Shown: positions 35,698-44,251 of the stretch, one piece after another
Position numbering within the stretch: position 1 is the first letter of the stretch
How the letters are laid out: each line of letters opens with the position of its first letter
Assembly (NCBI RefSeq): GCF_003362725.1
Contig: NZ_QKTV01000007.1
Location: 124,001 to 188,000, forward strand
Length of the DNA stretch: 64,000 nucleotides
Reading direction: 5' to 3'
From: Winogradskyella aurantiaca
GTDB lineage: Bacteria > Bacteroidota > Bacteroidia > Flavobacteriales > Flavobacteriaceae
Position numbers and translations under genes: made by a program
Notes under the pieces: generated by a model
Told to the model about the DNA's origin: nothing
The model's input: only the letters and a program-made list of their open reading frames with translations
Database searches by the model: none

Positions 35698-35773
35698 TTA
35701 GAAAAAACAGGTCATGTGCCTTGTTCATTCTTTTTAGACTGACCAATGTCATATGTTTTAGCTAATACTTAGC

Positions 35774-35802
35774 CTAACTTTAACTCTTCAGTTCTAAGTT
35801 AG
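35774..35802 (+). promoter_or_regulatory. Leader hairpin just before the first ppk2 gene
   Basis: Two nested stems, 7 bp (CTAACTT / AAGTTAG) and 4 bp (AACT / AGTT) around a CTTC loop, end 4 bases before the ATG at 35807. It would mask the ribosome landing site if folded. Confidence 0.4.
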
Positions 35803-35806
35803 TCCT

Positions 35807-36661
35807 ATGATTACAGAAGAGTTATTAAGTACTTTCAGAAAGAAGTCAGATTTTGTCAATTATCTGAAGCTACACCAACAAGAGTACCCATCATTTAAAG
35901 CTGCACTTACTAAAAATATCTATGAGAATGAGCTTCTACCGCTTCAAGCCGAACTAGTAGAATTTCAGCGTTGGGTGCAAAAAGAAAACAAAAAAATTGC
36001 TATTATTTTTGAAGGACGTGATGCCTCTGGTAAAGGTGGTACAATTAAACGGTTTAAGGAGCATTTAAACCCAAGAGCAATGCGGGTTGTGGCTCTTAAC
36101 AAACCCACCGAGATTGAGAAGAGTCAATGGTATTTCAATCGCTATATAAAAGAACTACCAAATGCTGGTGAAATAGTCTTCTTTGACAGAAGCTGGTATA
36201 ACAGAGCGGTGGTTGAGCCAGTCATGGGCTTTTGTACACCAGAGCAATACCAAACTTTTATTATTCAGGTACCTGAATTTGAGCACATGCTTTACGAGGC
36301 TGGTACCATTCTTATAAAGTTCTGGTTTTCGGTTTCAAAGGAAGAGCAACAACGACGATTTGAGAAACGACTTAATAACCCCTTAAAGAAATGGAAGTTT
36401 AGTCCGGTAGATGAAAAAGGACAGGAATTGTGGGACGATTTCACTACCTACAAAAACCAGATGTTTTCTCGAACTCATAATGCTTTTAGCCCATGGGTAG
36501 TGATAAAAGCCAATGATAAAAAGCAAGCACGGCTGGAAAGTATCAAGTATGTTCTAAGCCTTTTTGATTACGAAAACAAAGGAAACAACTACAAATCCAT
36601 CCTCCCCGATCCTAATGTTGTGCAACGCTATTTTAGAAACACCATACAACTCGATAGATGA
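35807..36661 (+). CDS. ppk2: Polyphosphate kinase 2 family protein (first of a tandem pair)
   Basis: 284 residues, the usual PPK2 size. PPK2 enzymes move phosphate between polyphosphate and nucleotides. Walker A is EGRDASGKGG (residues 69-78), Walker B VFFDRSWYNRAVVEPVMGF, and the lid has HLNPRAMRVVAL. KPTEIEKSQWYFNRYI and LKKWKFSPVDEKG are conserved. The stop overlaps the start of the second copy (ATGA), so both are made from one mRNA. Whether it makes or uses polyphosphate cannot be told from sequence. Confidence 0.93.
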   Translation: MITEELLSTFRKKSDFVNYLKLHQQEYPSFKAALTKNIYENELLPLQAELVEFQRWVQKENKKIAIIFEGRDASGKGGTIKRFKEHLNPRAMRVVALNKPTEIEKSQWYFNRYIKELPNAGEIVFFDRSWYNRAVVEPVMGFCTPEQYQTFIIQVPEFEHMLYEAGTILIKFWFSVSKEEQQRRFEKRLNNPLKKWKFSPVDEKGQELWDDFTTYKNQMFSRTHNAFSPWVVIKANDKKQARLESIKYVLSLFDYENKGNNYKSILPDPNVVQRYFRNTIQLDR

Positions 36662-37494
36662 TGAATAGTGATTTAAACCTTTCGACAAAAGACCTACAAA
36701 TACTCAATTCCAAAAAGGGACTTGAAGCCCTATTAAGACTTAAGCGATTCGACATAAGAAAGGGTGTCAAGAATGTCAAATACGAAAAACGTCTTGAGAA
36801 ATTACAGGAGGAGATGCTGAAGCTTCAGCAATGGGTTTCTACCAACAACAAGAAAATAGTGATCTTATTTGAAGGCCGAGACGCAGCAGGAAAAGGTGGT
36901 GCCATTAGAAGAATTATTCAACACCTGCCACCAAGAGCAATAAAAGTTGTTGCCCTTCCAAAGCCCAATGAAACAGAGATTGGGCAATGGTATTTTCAAC
37001 GCTATATAAACCAGCTACCAAATAATGGTGAAATTGTGTTTTTCGACAGAAGTTGGTACAACCGAGCTGTTGTTGAACCTGTAAATGGCTTCTGTTCAAA
37101 ATTGGAATACGATGTATTCATGGGCCAAGTTAATGAGTTTGAAAAAATGATTCAGGATTCGGGAATCATACTATTAAAACTTTACTTTTCTATTACCAAA
37201 AAAGAACAGGAAAGACGTTTTAAGGACATTGTACAATCACCTACTAAAAAATGGAAATATAGTGCTGTTGATAGGAAAGCCTTATTACTTTGGGATGATT
37301 ACACAAGTTTTAAAGAACTGATGTTCACCCATACCCAAAAATCAGCACCATGGAAAATTATAAAAGCCAATAAAAAAACCACTGCCAGGATACGCGCCTT
37401 AGAATATATTTTAAAGCAAATCCCCTACGAGGTAAAAGATCTGGAACGAATTAAACATCATACTTTCAAGTCTATTTTAGAAGGTAGAAATTAA
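36658..37494 (+). CDS. ppk2: Polyphosphate kinase 2 family protein (second of a tandem pair)
   Basis: 278 residues; translation may also start one codon later at 36661. The same motifs as its neighbour: Walker A EGRDAAGKGG near residue 72, HLPPRAIKVVAL in the lid and VFFDRSWYNRAVVEPVNGF. It differs from the first copy in the lid (LPPR versus LNPR) and in the acidic/basic surface residues, so the two may differ in nucleotide choice. The 4-base overlap shows they are co-translated. This is a duplicated pair, not a broken gene. Confidence 0.93.
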   Translation: MMNSDLNLSTKDLQILNSKKGLEALLRLKRFDIRKGVKNVKYEKRLEKLQEEMLKLQQWVSTNNKKIVILFEGRDAAGKGGAIRRIIQHLPPRAIKVVALPKPNETEIGQWYFQRYINQLPNNGEIVFFDRSWYNRAVVEPVNGFCSKLEYDVFMGQVNEFEKMIQDSGIILLKLYFSITKKEQERRFKDIVQSPTKKWKYSAVDRKALLLWDDYTSFKELMFTHTQKSAPWKIIKANKKTTARIRALEYILKQIPYEVKDLERIKHHTFKSILEGRN

Positions 37495-37552
37495 GCTTTC
37501 ATTCATATTGGTATTTAGCTCTCGAATAATTTTATAACTTGGGCTATGTACA

Positions 37553-38725
37553 ATGTTTCCCGATTTTAACCAACATAGTTTACCACTTTTAATTCTTGTT
37601 GTTCAAGGTTTAGTTTTTGCAACCTTATTATTAAGTCATTATATCCGAAAAAAGAACCATTCCGATTTATTTCTGGGCCTCATTCTAGTGTTAACCTGTT
37701 ATTTTCAAACGTGTTATACCATTGGTTTCATGGGGTGGTATAATGCATTTAGAACAACCAAAATCAATTATTTTTTAATAAATATCGGGATAGCTCTTGC
37801 CCCATTGATTTATCTCTATGTGAAGTCTATCACTCAAAGTAATTTTAGTTTTAAAAAGAAATATTTCTGGTTTTTTGTACCAACCTTTCTGGTTGTACTT
37901 TATCGGCTGTCTATTTTTACGTACGACGCGTTGCAGCCAGGGTTTCATGAAACTCAGAATGGGGTACTTAAAATTGATTTAGACGAGCGTTATGCGCAAT
38001 CCATAATGTGGTATTTTGAAACTCCATGGATGTTGTTGTTTCTTGCATTTACCTTTCAATTATTTTTTGATTATAGAAAAAAGATCAAGAATTATTTTTC
38101 AAACACTTACAAATTAGAATTAAATTGGATCTTATCATTTCTTATTCTTTTTGCCTTGTCATTTGTTTATGGGACAGTTCAGGACATCATTAGTGAACTG
38201 TATACAGAATTGCACTACGTACAACGATGGTGGCTCAATTTATTTATGGCATTAATAACCCTATATGTTGGAATTAGGGGGTATTTTACAGACACCACCA
38301 AGCTCAACAAACTTGACTTTTCTTTTTCGCCTAATGCAAATGCTATTCCTGATACTGACAATACAATTAATAATAATCCTGTAAATGTTTCAGATATTAA
38401 TACGGTCCGTTCTTTAATGGAAGACGACAAAGCCTACCTGAATCCAGAATTAAACCTTCAGGATTTGGCTAAAATGGCCCAAATGACCCGCGCACAATTA
38501 TCTGGAGTCATCAATTCTGGATTTCATCAAAACTTCAATGATTTTGTCAACTCATATCGTGTTAATGCCTTTAAAGAAATGCTTAAAAACAACAAACAAG
38601 AACAGCTATCATTGGTTGGTATTGCTCATGAATGCGGGTTTAATAGCAAGGCTACTTTTAACCGAGTGTTTAAAAAAATAACCAACTATTCACCTAGCGA
38701 ATATTTAAAGTCTCAGCTAAATTGA
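37553..38725 (+). CDS. Membrane-anchored AraC-family transcriptional regulator
   Basis: 390 residues. The N-terminal ~250 residues hold seven or so membrane helices (PLLILVVQGLVFATLLLSHY; YFLINIGIALAPLIYLYVKS and others), an arrangement common in Bacteroidota regulators. The C-terminal ~100 residues are an AraC helix-turn-helix pair (LNLQDLAKMAQMTRAQLSGV; IAHECGFNSKATFNRVFKK). It presumably senses a membrane or external signal and binds DNA. A TAATTTTA near-box with TTG 16 bases upstream (37508) precedes the ATG. DoxX and two lipid/beta proteins lie directly downstream and are candidate targets. Confidence 0.9.
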   Translation: MFPDFNQHSLPLLILVVQGLVFATLLLSHYIRKKNHSDLFLGLILVLTCYFQTCYTIGFMGWYNAFRTTKINYFLINIGIALAPLIYLYVKSITQSNFSFKKKYFWFFVPTFLVVLYRLSIFTYDALQPGFHETQNGVLKIDLDERYAQSIMWYFETPWMLLFLAFTFQLFFDYRKKIKNYFSNTYKLELNWILSFLILFALSFVYGTVQDIISELYTELHYVQRWWLNLFMALITLYVGIRGYFTDTTKLNKLDFSFSPNANAIPDTDNTINNNPVNVSDINTVRSLMEDDKAYLNPELNLQDLAKMAQMTRAQLSGVINSGFHQNFNDFVNSYRVNAFKEMLKNNKQEQLSLVGIAHECGFNSKATFNRVFKKITNYSPSEYLKSQLN

Positions 38726-38825
38726 GACGTCTCAAATCGTATTTAAGACCTCCAAATACAATATAAGTCGTTCACCGAGCGGTTGATCCGCAATTTTGTG
38801 TCATCAAATTAAAACTCACAGAACG

Positions 38826-39323
38826 ATGACACGATTAAAAACTTTATCACTACTCATTTTAAAACCAGTTGAGCTATCCAATTGGTTATCTGAAATTATT
38901 ACCGCCTTACCAAGAATCATTTGCGGGTTTGTCCTTACCTCTAGTTTTGGATCCGACAAGTTTGGTATGCCCTGGACCGCAGACAGCCAAAACTTAAGTT
39001 TATTTGAAGTATCTGCCTGGTTTCCTGGAGATGTTGCCGCATACGGTGGGTTATTTGCAATGTTCCCTGTATTCTTTGCTTGGATGGGAGCTTTTAGTGA
39101 AGCTGTAGGTGGTCTTTTTGTCATGTTTGGATTTAAAACGCGAATCTTTTCATTCTTAATCATGTGCACCATGCTCGTGGCCATTTTTATGCAAAAATGG
39201 GGTCAACCTCTATGGTCCATGCTTCCTGCACTAGGTTTCCTTTGGGTATCACTTTATAGCTTAGCACTTGGTTCTGGGCGTCTTGGATTGGATTACATTA
39301 TTTCTAAAAAACTTAAATCATAA
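38826..39323 (+). CDS. DoxX-family membrane protein
   Basis: 165 residues from the ATG at 38826; an upstream GTG is in frame but lies outside any sensible start. Four membrane helices (LPRIICGFVLTSSFGSDKFG; FPVFFAWMGAFSEAVGGLFVM; IFSFLIMCTMLVAIFM; LPALGFLWVSLYSLALG) and the conserved F-x-x-G-x-x-K-F pattern fit DoxX, a widely found family of uncertain role linked to thiol or oxidative stress. The genes at 39328 and 39721 follow within 4 bases of each other, so these three are an operon. Confidence 0.85.
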   Translation: MTRLKTLSLLILKPVELSNWLSEIITALPRIICGFVLTSSFGSDKFGMPWTADSQNLSLFEVSAWFPGDVAAYGGLFAMFPVFFAWMGAFSEAVGGLFVMFGFKTRIFSFLIMCTMLVAIFMQKWGQPLWSMLPALGFLWVSLYSLALGSGRLGLDYIISKKLKS

Positions 39324-39327
39324 ACTC

Positions 39328-39717
39328 ATGAAATCAATAACACACATTTTAATTATAATTCTCGCGTTGTCCTTCACTAATTGCGTTCAGGAAACACATC
39401 TAAAAACAGTCACCTTTAAAGTGGACATGCGCCAAGTTGATAATCCGTCTCAAGTTGGAGTTAGAGGTAATTTTACAGAGAACTCTTGGAACGACACCCT
39501 TCTGATGAAGGATAACGATGCGGATGGTGTAAATGAACTAACCATCGAAAAGAAGACAGCTATCAACGGAATAGAATTCAAGTTCGTTAATGCACATGAT
39601 CAGTTTGAACTTAAGGATCAAAACAACAGAAGTATTCAATTTGAATACAAGCCTGAAATGATCGTCTATGAGGCCGTATTTAACAAATCAAAAGGAACAC
39701 AAACATCAATTAAATAA
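39328..39717 (+). CDS. Lipoprotein with starch-binding (CBM20/CBM48-like) fold
   Basis: 129 residues from the ATG at 39328, 4 bases after DoxX's stop. The frame extends upstream but that region is DoxX. A lipobox lies in LSFTNC (Cys at 15). The mature domain follows VTFKVDMRQVDNPSQVGVRG, then DNDADGVNELTIEKK and IEFKFVNA, a starch-binding-like beta-sandwich as found in small Bacteroidota lipoproteins. It may bind a glycan, but the aromatic binding residues are few, so the ligand is unknown. Confidence 0.72.
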   Translation: MKSITHILIIILALSFTNCVQETHLKTVTFKVDMRQVDNPSQVGVRGNFTENSWNDTLLMKDNDADGVNELTIEKKTAINGIEFKFVNAHDQFELKDQNNRSIQFEYKPEMIVYEAVFNKSKGTQTSIK

Positions 39718-39720
39718 ACA

Positions 39721-40617
39721 ATGAAAAAACTATTCTATTTGCTTGTACTTGTTGGAACAACCAGTCTTGCTCAAATCAAAGGAAACAAAAACATTGAAAC
39801 CAAAAATTATGAAGTCTCCAACCTTGAAGTTGTAAAAGTCAACATTTACGCCAAGGTAATTATAGATCAATCCGCCCCTGAAGGAATTACAATAACCACA
39901 GATTCTAATTTATTTGAATACTTTGATACAGAGGTTATAGATGGGGTTCTTAATCTCGATCAGATCAAATGGATTTCACCTTCACAGGATGCAAAGATTG
40001 TTATTGGAGCACCAAATCTTAAACGGGTAGAACATAGCACCCATGATTCCACGAAAATTGTCAATATTAATAATGATGCCTTAAGTATTCTTGCTACCGT
40101 CGGAAATATTGAGTTAGAAGGAACCACTAAAGAGTTAAGAATTGGATGCGAACTGGCGACAGTAGACGCTTCGAATATAGTGGCTCAAGAAGTTTATGTC
40201 AACTTATGGAAATGGGGAACTGTCAAAGTAGGACCTGTTAATAAACTATCGGGCGAGGTGTCCAACGATGGAAAACTATTATATACTCAAAAACCATCAA
40301 TAATGGATGTTAAAACCAAATCTTCAGGAGTTGTTTTACCTTTAGAAGAATCCTATTCCCTTAAAAATCCAGAGGCTGTCTATATTAGATTTAAAATCAA
40401 AAATAATAGCGATGATCGACATAATTTTAAAGTAGTAGGACCCAAACCTGAAGGAGGGAAATTTGGTTATGGATTTCCAATGAACCCCAATGCAATTAGA
40501 AAAGAAAACTGGACAGTAGGCACAAAAATTTATAAGGTTAACGGACTGGGGTTCAAAAAGCTCATTAGGGCTATTGAACTTGAAGACGAAGGCAAAACGG
40601 TGTCATTATTCAATTGA
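39721..40617 (+). CDS. Secreted GIN-domain (DUF2807) protein
   Basis: 298 residues with a signal peptide (MKKLFYLLVLVGTTSLAQ). The body has the repeated short-strand pattern of the 'putative auto-transporter adhesin head GIN' domain (DUF2807): VVKVNIYAKVIIDQSAPEG, TDSNLFEYFDTEVIDG, GTTKELRIGCELATVDAS. That family is a beta-helix-like envelope domain of unknown binding. The C-terminal ~90 residues (YIRFKIKNNSDDRHNFKVV) seem to be a separate beta domain. It ends the DoxX operon, with a strong terminator 21 bases later. Confidence 0.8.
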   Translation: MKKLFYLLVLVGTTSLAQIKGNKNIETKNYEVSNLEVVKVNIYAKVIIDQSAPEGITITTDSNLFEYFDTEVIDGVLNLDQIKWISPSQDAKIVIGAPNLKRVEHSTHDSTKIVNINNDALSILATVGNIELEGTTKELRIGCELATVDASNIVAQEVYVNLWKWGTVKVGPVNKLSGEVSNDGKLLYTQKPSIMDVKTKSSGVVLPLEESYSLKNPEAVYIRFKIKNNSDDRHNFKVVGPKPEGGKFGYGFPMNPNAIRKENWTVGTKIYKVNGLGFKKLIRAIELEDEGKTVSLFN

Positions 40618-40637
40618 ATCAACCGTTACTCTGAAGA

Positions 40638-40670
40638 AACCATCATTTATCCATGATGGTTTTTTATTTT
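40638..40670 (+). terminator. Intrinsic terminator after the GIN-domain gene
   Basis: A perfect 9-bp stem (AACCATCAT / ATGATGGTT, 6-base loop) followed by TTTTATTTT. It separates the DoxX operon from the next one. Confidence 0.85.
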
Positions 40671-40782
40671 TATGCCAAAACACAATGATAAGTGTACGTC
40701 ATGAGTTGCCTTGTGTTTGTCGAAAAAACTTTAAAGAGATTGCCAATTGAATGACTTTAGCTAAGAATTTAAATCACAAATC

Positions 40783-41439
40783 ATGAAAGCAAAATTGTTC
40801 ATTCCTTTATTAGCCATTTTTTTACTTAGCTCCTGCATCGTTAAATCTTTGCATCCGTTTTATCCTAAAAATAAAGTTTCATTTAATGAAAAACTCGTTG
40901 GAACCTGGCAGGATTCTAAAAAAGGTAAATGGGAAATTGTATCCTTTAAGACAGAATGGCTAAAAGAAACCAAACCTTCTACCAAGCTTACTAAGGAGGA
41001 TAAAGAAGAGTATGAAAATTATAAAGATGGTTATATAATAAACTATATCAAAAAAGAAAAAGAAGGGCTCTTCATAGCCATGCCCTTCGAGGTTGATGGA
41101 GACTTATTTCTGGACTTAACCCCATTTTATTATGAGTCTGACGACCTCAATGGCTTAGTGGCTCAACATTTATTTAAAACCCACTCTGCGGCCAAAATTG
41201 AATTTCAAGACAATGGAGGAGTTCATATAAAATTTCTAAGTGAAGAAAAAGTAAAACCCTTATTCACCAACAATCAAATTCGACTTAAACATGAACAATC
41301 TGGTGTTGATGATGACCTACTTTTAACTTCTAAAACGGAGGAATTATATGAATTCTTAAAAAAATTCAATAGTTCTGATATTGAAGGTCGATGGGACGAA
41401 GATGTATATAAACTTAGTAAGCTAGATGCAAAACCTTAA
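40783..41439 (+). CDS. Lipoprotein of unknown function, first gene of a LytS/LytTR operon
   Basis: 218 residues with a lipoprotein signal (MKAKLFIPLLAIFLLSSC, Cys at 18). The mature part begins IVKSLHPFYPKNKVSFNEKLVGTWQDSKK, a start I have seen in uncharacterised Bacteroidota lipoproteins, then alternates strand and charged helix. No known domain. It overlaps the sensor kinase gene by 14 bases, so the two are linked in expression. It may be the envelope partner of the kinase. Confidence 0.75.
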   Translation: MKAKLFIPLLAIFLLSSCIVKSLHPFYPKNKVSFNEKLVGTWQDSKKGKWEIVSFKTEWLKETKPSTKLTKEDKEEYENYKDGYIINYIKKEKEGLFIAMPFEVDGDLFLDLTPFYYESDDLNGLVAQHLFKTHSAAKIEFQDNGGVHIKFLSEEKVKPLFTNNQIRLKHEQSGVDDDLLLTSKTEELYEFLKKFNSSDIEGRWDEDVYKLSKLDAKP

Positions 41440-42493
41440 GTTGAATCAATATCTAAAAGTTAAGAACAATCACAGTCCACTGTTATTTAACAGTGTACTG
41501 TGGTTTTTGATTTATATTATATTACTGTTTGTATTTACCAAAGGAACGCGCCCTATCAAGGTGGATTTTGTTTACACAGCCTTGTTCCTATTATTTTTGA
41601 TGCTACCTGTTCTTGCTAATTTTTATATTCTCATTCCAAAGTTCTTAAAGACCGAACGTTACTTGGCATTCACCCCGCTGTTTATTGCTAACTGGCTGTT
41701 TTTCTCACTTTTAACAGTTATGTGGCTCAATCCAGTACTCAACCTCTTTTTTTCAAATTTGTTTTTTATCTCCTACCCCACAGGGATAAATATTTTTATT
41801 ATATCATTAGTGGTTCTAGTTGCTACTACTCTCATTAAACTTGCGGAGGATTGGTTTTACTTTAATACTAATGAAAACGAACTTCTAAAATTAAAAAACA
41901 GACAGGTCGAAACTCAATTGTCGACTCTTAAAGCTCAAATCAATCCACATTTTCTATTCAACTCATTGAATGTTATCTATGCCTTGGCCCTAGAGAAAAA
42001 CGAAAAAATTTCCAATAGCATCATTCAACTCTCTGATATTCTTAGATATGTCCTTTATGATACAAATGTGGACCGCATTTCTATAAGTAAAGAAATTGAA
42101 CTGTTAAAGAATTATATTGAGTTCCAAAAGGTACGCCAGCACGATCAGCACAAGGTTGAATTATCAATTGATTTAAAAAATCTTGATTATCAAATTTACC
42201 CAATGCTGCTGTTACCTTTAGTTGAAAATGCCTATAAGCATGGTGATTTAGACAATCTACAAAACCCAGGTTATATAGCCATTTCAATTCACCAAAATAA
42301 CAAACAATTTAAGTTTGAAATAACAAACAGTTATTCGGACCATAAGAATCATAACATGTCCGAATCTTCAGGAATAGGACTAGAGAATATTAAATCCAAT
42401 TTGCAGCTCATTTATCCAGGCTTACATGAATTTATTATTCAAGAAACAAAAGATACTTTCACAGTTAAGATGATCATAGCAAGCACATTATGA
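41426..42493 (+). CDS. LytS/YehU-type sensor histidine kinase
   Basis: 355 residues. Four N-terminal membrane segments (SVLWFLIYIILLFVF; LFLLFLMLPVLANFYILIP; FIANWLFFSLLTVMW; INIFIISLVVLVATTL), a coiled linker and the His-kinase domain: LKAQINPHFLFNSLN (phosphorylated His175), then LLPLVENAYKHG and a C-terminal GIGLENIKSNL ATP-binding loop. It pairs with the LytTR regulator that overlaps its stop by 4 bases. The signal it senses is not known; the upstream lipoprotein is a candidate. Confidence 0.94.
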   Translation: MQNLKLNQYLKVKNNHSPLLFNSVLWFLIYIILLFVFTKGTRPIKVDFVYTALFLLFLMLPVLANFYILIPKFLKTERYLAFTPLFIANWLFFSLLTVMWLNPVLNLFFSNLFFISYPTGINIFIISLVVLVATTLIKLAEDWFYFNTNENELLKLKNRQVETQLSTLKAQINPHFLFNSLNVIYALALEKNEKISNSIIQLSDILRYVLYDTNVDRISISKEIELLKNYIEFQKVRQHDQHKVELSIDLKNLDYQIYPMLLLPLVENAYKHGDLDNLQNPGYIAISIHQNNKQFKFEITNSYSDHKNHNMSESSGIGLENIKSNLQLIYPGLHEFIIQETKDTFTVKMIIASTL

Positions 42494-43182
42494 ATCAACC
42501 GACCTTAAAATGTATTGTTATTGATGATGAAATCGCATCTCAAAAAGTAATTGAGCATTTTATTTCTGAAACAGAGGTATTAATCCATTGTAAGTCTTTT
42601 TTAAACCCTAAGGAAGCTTATAAATATCTGCAATTAAATAACTCCATAGATCTTATTTTTCTCGATATTAATATGCCTGAACAGCATGGTCTAGAATTTT
42701 ACAAAAGTTTAAGTTCAGCACCACCAGTTATTTTTACAACAGCATATCCTCAATATGCCGTTGAAGGCTTCAATGTAAATGCCATAGATTATTTGCTAAA
42801 ACCAATTCCTTACGAACGATTTTTAAAGGCTATTAAGAAAGTACTTGACCAGAGGTCGAATAAAAAACGGGAAAAAACATTTCTAACTATTAAAGAGAAT
42901 AAAACCATCCATAAGGTACATCCGGATGCCATAATTTACGTTGAAGCAGCCAGTGATTATGTTAAAGTCTTCACTGCTGACAGGTTCATTTTAACGCATA
43001 GTACATTTTCAAGTTTCATTGAATCATTGCCCGATTCTTTTTTAAGAATACACAAATCTTATTGCGTCAATACTGAGTTTATTTCAAAACTTTCTGGTAA
43101 CAGAATTGAAGTCTCAAATCATATTTTGCCCATTGGGCAAACATATAAATCAAAAGTTCTTAACTTTCTAAATATAGAGTAA
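42490..43182 (+). CDS. LytTR-family response regulator
   Basis: 230 residues. An N-terminal receiver domain (MNQPTLKCIVIDDEIASQK; phosphorylated Asp59 in DLIFLDINMPEQHG; KPIPYERFLKAI) is followed by a LytTR DNA-binding domain (IKENKTIHKVHPDAIIYVEA, then LPDSFLRIHKSYCVN). It is the partner of the LytS-type kinase just upstream, and ends with TAATG coupling to the next gene. Likely targets: this operon and its neighbours. Confidence 0.95.
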   Translation: MNQPTLKCIVIDDEIASQKVIEHFISETEVLIHCKSFLNPKEAYKYLQLNNSIDLIFLDINMPEQHGLEFYKSLSSAPPVIFTTAYPQYAVEGFNVNAIDYLLKPIPYERFLKAIKKVLDQRSNKKREKTFLTIKENKTIHKVHPDAIIYVEAASDYVKVFTADRFILTHSTFSSFIESLPDSFLRIHKSYCVNTEFISKLSGNRIEVSNHILPIGQTYKSKVLNFLNIE

Positions 43183-43670
43183 TGCCCACAACATCCCTTT
43201 CCGATATTAAAAAAGAGATCAAACATCTCAATTCAAACGAGCTCAATGAGCTCTGTTTAAGACTTGGTAGGTTTAAGAATGAGAATAAAGCCCTAATTAC
43301 TTATGAACTCTTTTACAAAGGAGATGAAATCTCATTTATTGAAGATATCAAGGAAGAATTATTAGGGTATTTAGCGGTAATTAATACCGATAGCTATTTC
43401 TATATGAAGAAGACCATTAGAAAGGTTTTAAAACAAATTCGCCTCTTCGCACGTTTATCAAGAGAGAAAACAACTGAACTTGAACTTTTGATATTTTTCT
43501 GTGAAGAATTGAATAAACTTGAACCGTCCATCCATAAGAATAAATTGCTTTCCAATTTATACCGAAGACAGGTTATTAGTATTGAAAAGAAACTAACGGG
43601 GGTGCATGAAGACCTTCAGTTTGATTACATGCAACAATTACAACCGCTTAAAATGAAAATCAACGAATGA
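43182..43670 (+). CDS. DUF6155-like cytoplasmic protein
   Basis: 162 residues, all helical and charged, no signal. The opening (SDIKKEIKHLNSNELNELCLRLGRFKNENKALITYELF) resembles the DUF6155 group in Bacteroidota, but I am not certain. It is coupled to the regulator upstream (1-base overlap) and to the barrel gene downstream (4-base overlap), so it belongs to the operon. Function unknown. Confidence 0.7.
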   Translation: MPTTSLSDIKKEIKHLNSNELNELCLRLGRFKNENKALITYELFYKGDEISFIEDIKEELLGYLAVINTDSYFYMKKTIRKVLKQIRLFARLSREKTTELELLIFFCEELNKLEPSIHKNKLLSNLYRRQVISIEKKLTGVHEDLQFDYMQQLQPLKMKINE

Positions 43671-44251
43671 AACTTTTGCGCCTGACAGTTTTTACTCTGG
43701 TCTTATCCTTAAATCTTTGTGCTCAAAACTATAAATGGTTTGTTAACCTCAACTACCCTATTACCATTGACAAGAACTTTATTGGCGAGAATTATACAGG
43801 ATTTATTGATTTAGGACTTAGGTATTACTTGGCAGAGTTTGAATATTTATCTTTAGGAGCCTCATTTAATACCAGTATTCTAGCTAATAATGACAATCTA
43901 GATATTACTTCATTAGGAAACTACAAGGCCATTGCCTTTGGGTTACAACCTAAAATCACCATCCTAGGAAAAATTCCAACATTAGAAGTTTTGCATCCTT
44001 TTCTTGGCGTCGGTTATTCATTCTATTTGTTTAGTATCACGGGGGTTAATCCAGGGTTAGGCATTGTGGAAAACGGTGAGACATTAAGTGGCCTCTCCTT
44101 TAATGGTGGTTTTGACATTGATATCTCCGATCATGTTATTATCCACCTTGAATATTACTTTACCAGACTGCAGCGAAGTAACTTAGTACCAGATACCAGA
44201 TACAACAAGAACATTAATTTGGTTAAATTAGGTGCTGGATACAGATTCTAA
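43667..44251 (+). CDS. Outer-membrane beta-barrel protein
   Basis: 194 residues with a signal peptide (MKLLRLTVFTLVLSLNLCAQ). The mature part alternates amphipathic strands (YLAEFEYLSLGASFNTSI; GLQPKITILGKIP; FLGVGYSFYLFSITG; IIHLEYYFTRLQRSN) and ends in GYRF, the terminal aromatic of an outer-membrane barrel. An 8-strand porin-like barrel is likely. Start and stop overlap both neighbours. Confidence 0.82.
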   Translation: MKLLRLTVFTLVLSLNLCAQNYKWFVNLNYPITIDKNFIGENYTGFIDLGLRYYLAEFEYLSLGASFNTSILANNDNLDITSLGNYKAIAFGLQPKITILGKIPTLEVLHPFLGVGYSFYLFSITGVNPGLGIVENGETLSGLSFNGGFDIDISDHVIIHLEYYFTRLQRSNLVPDTRYNKNINLVKLGAGYRF

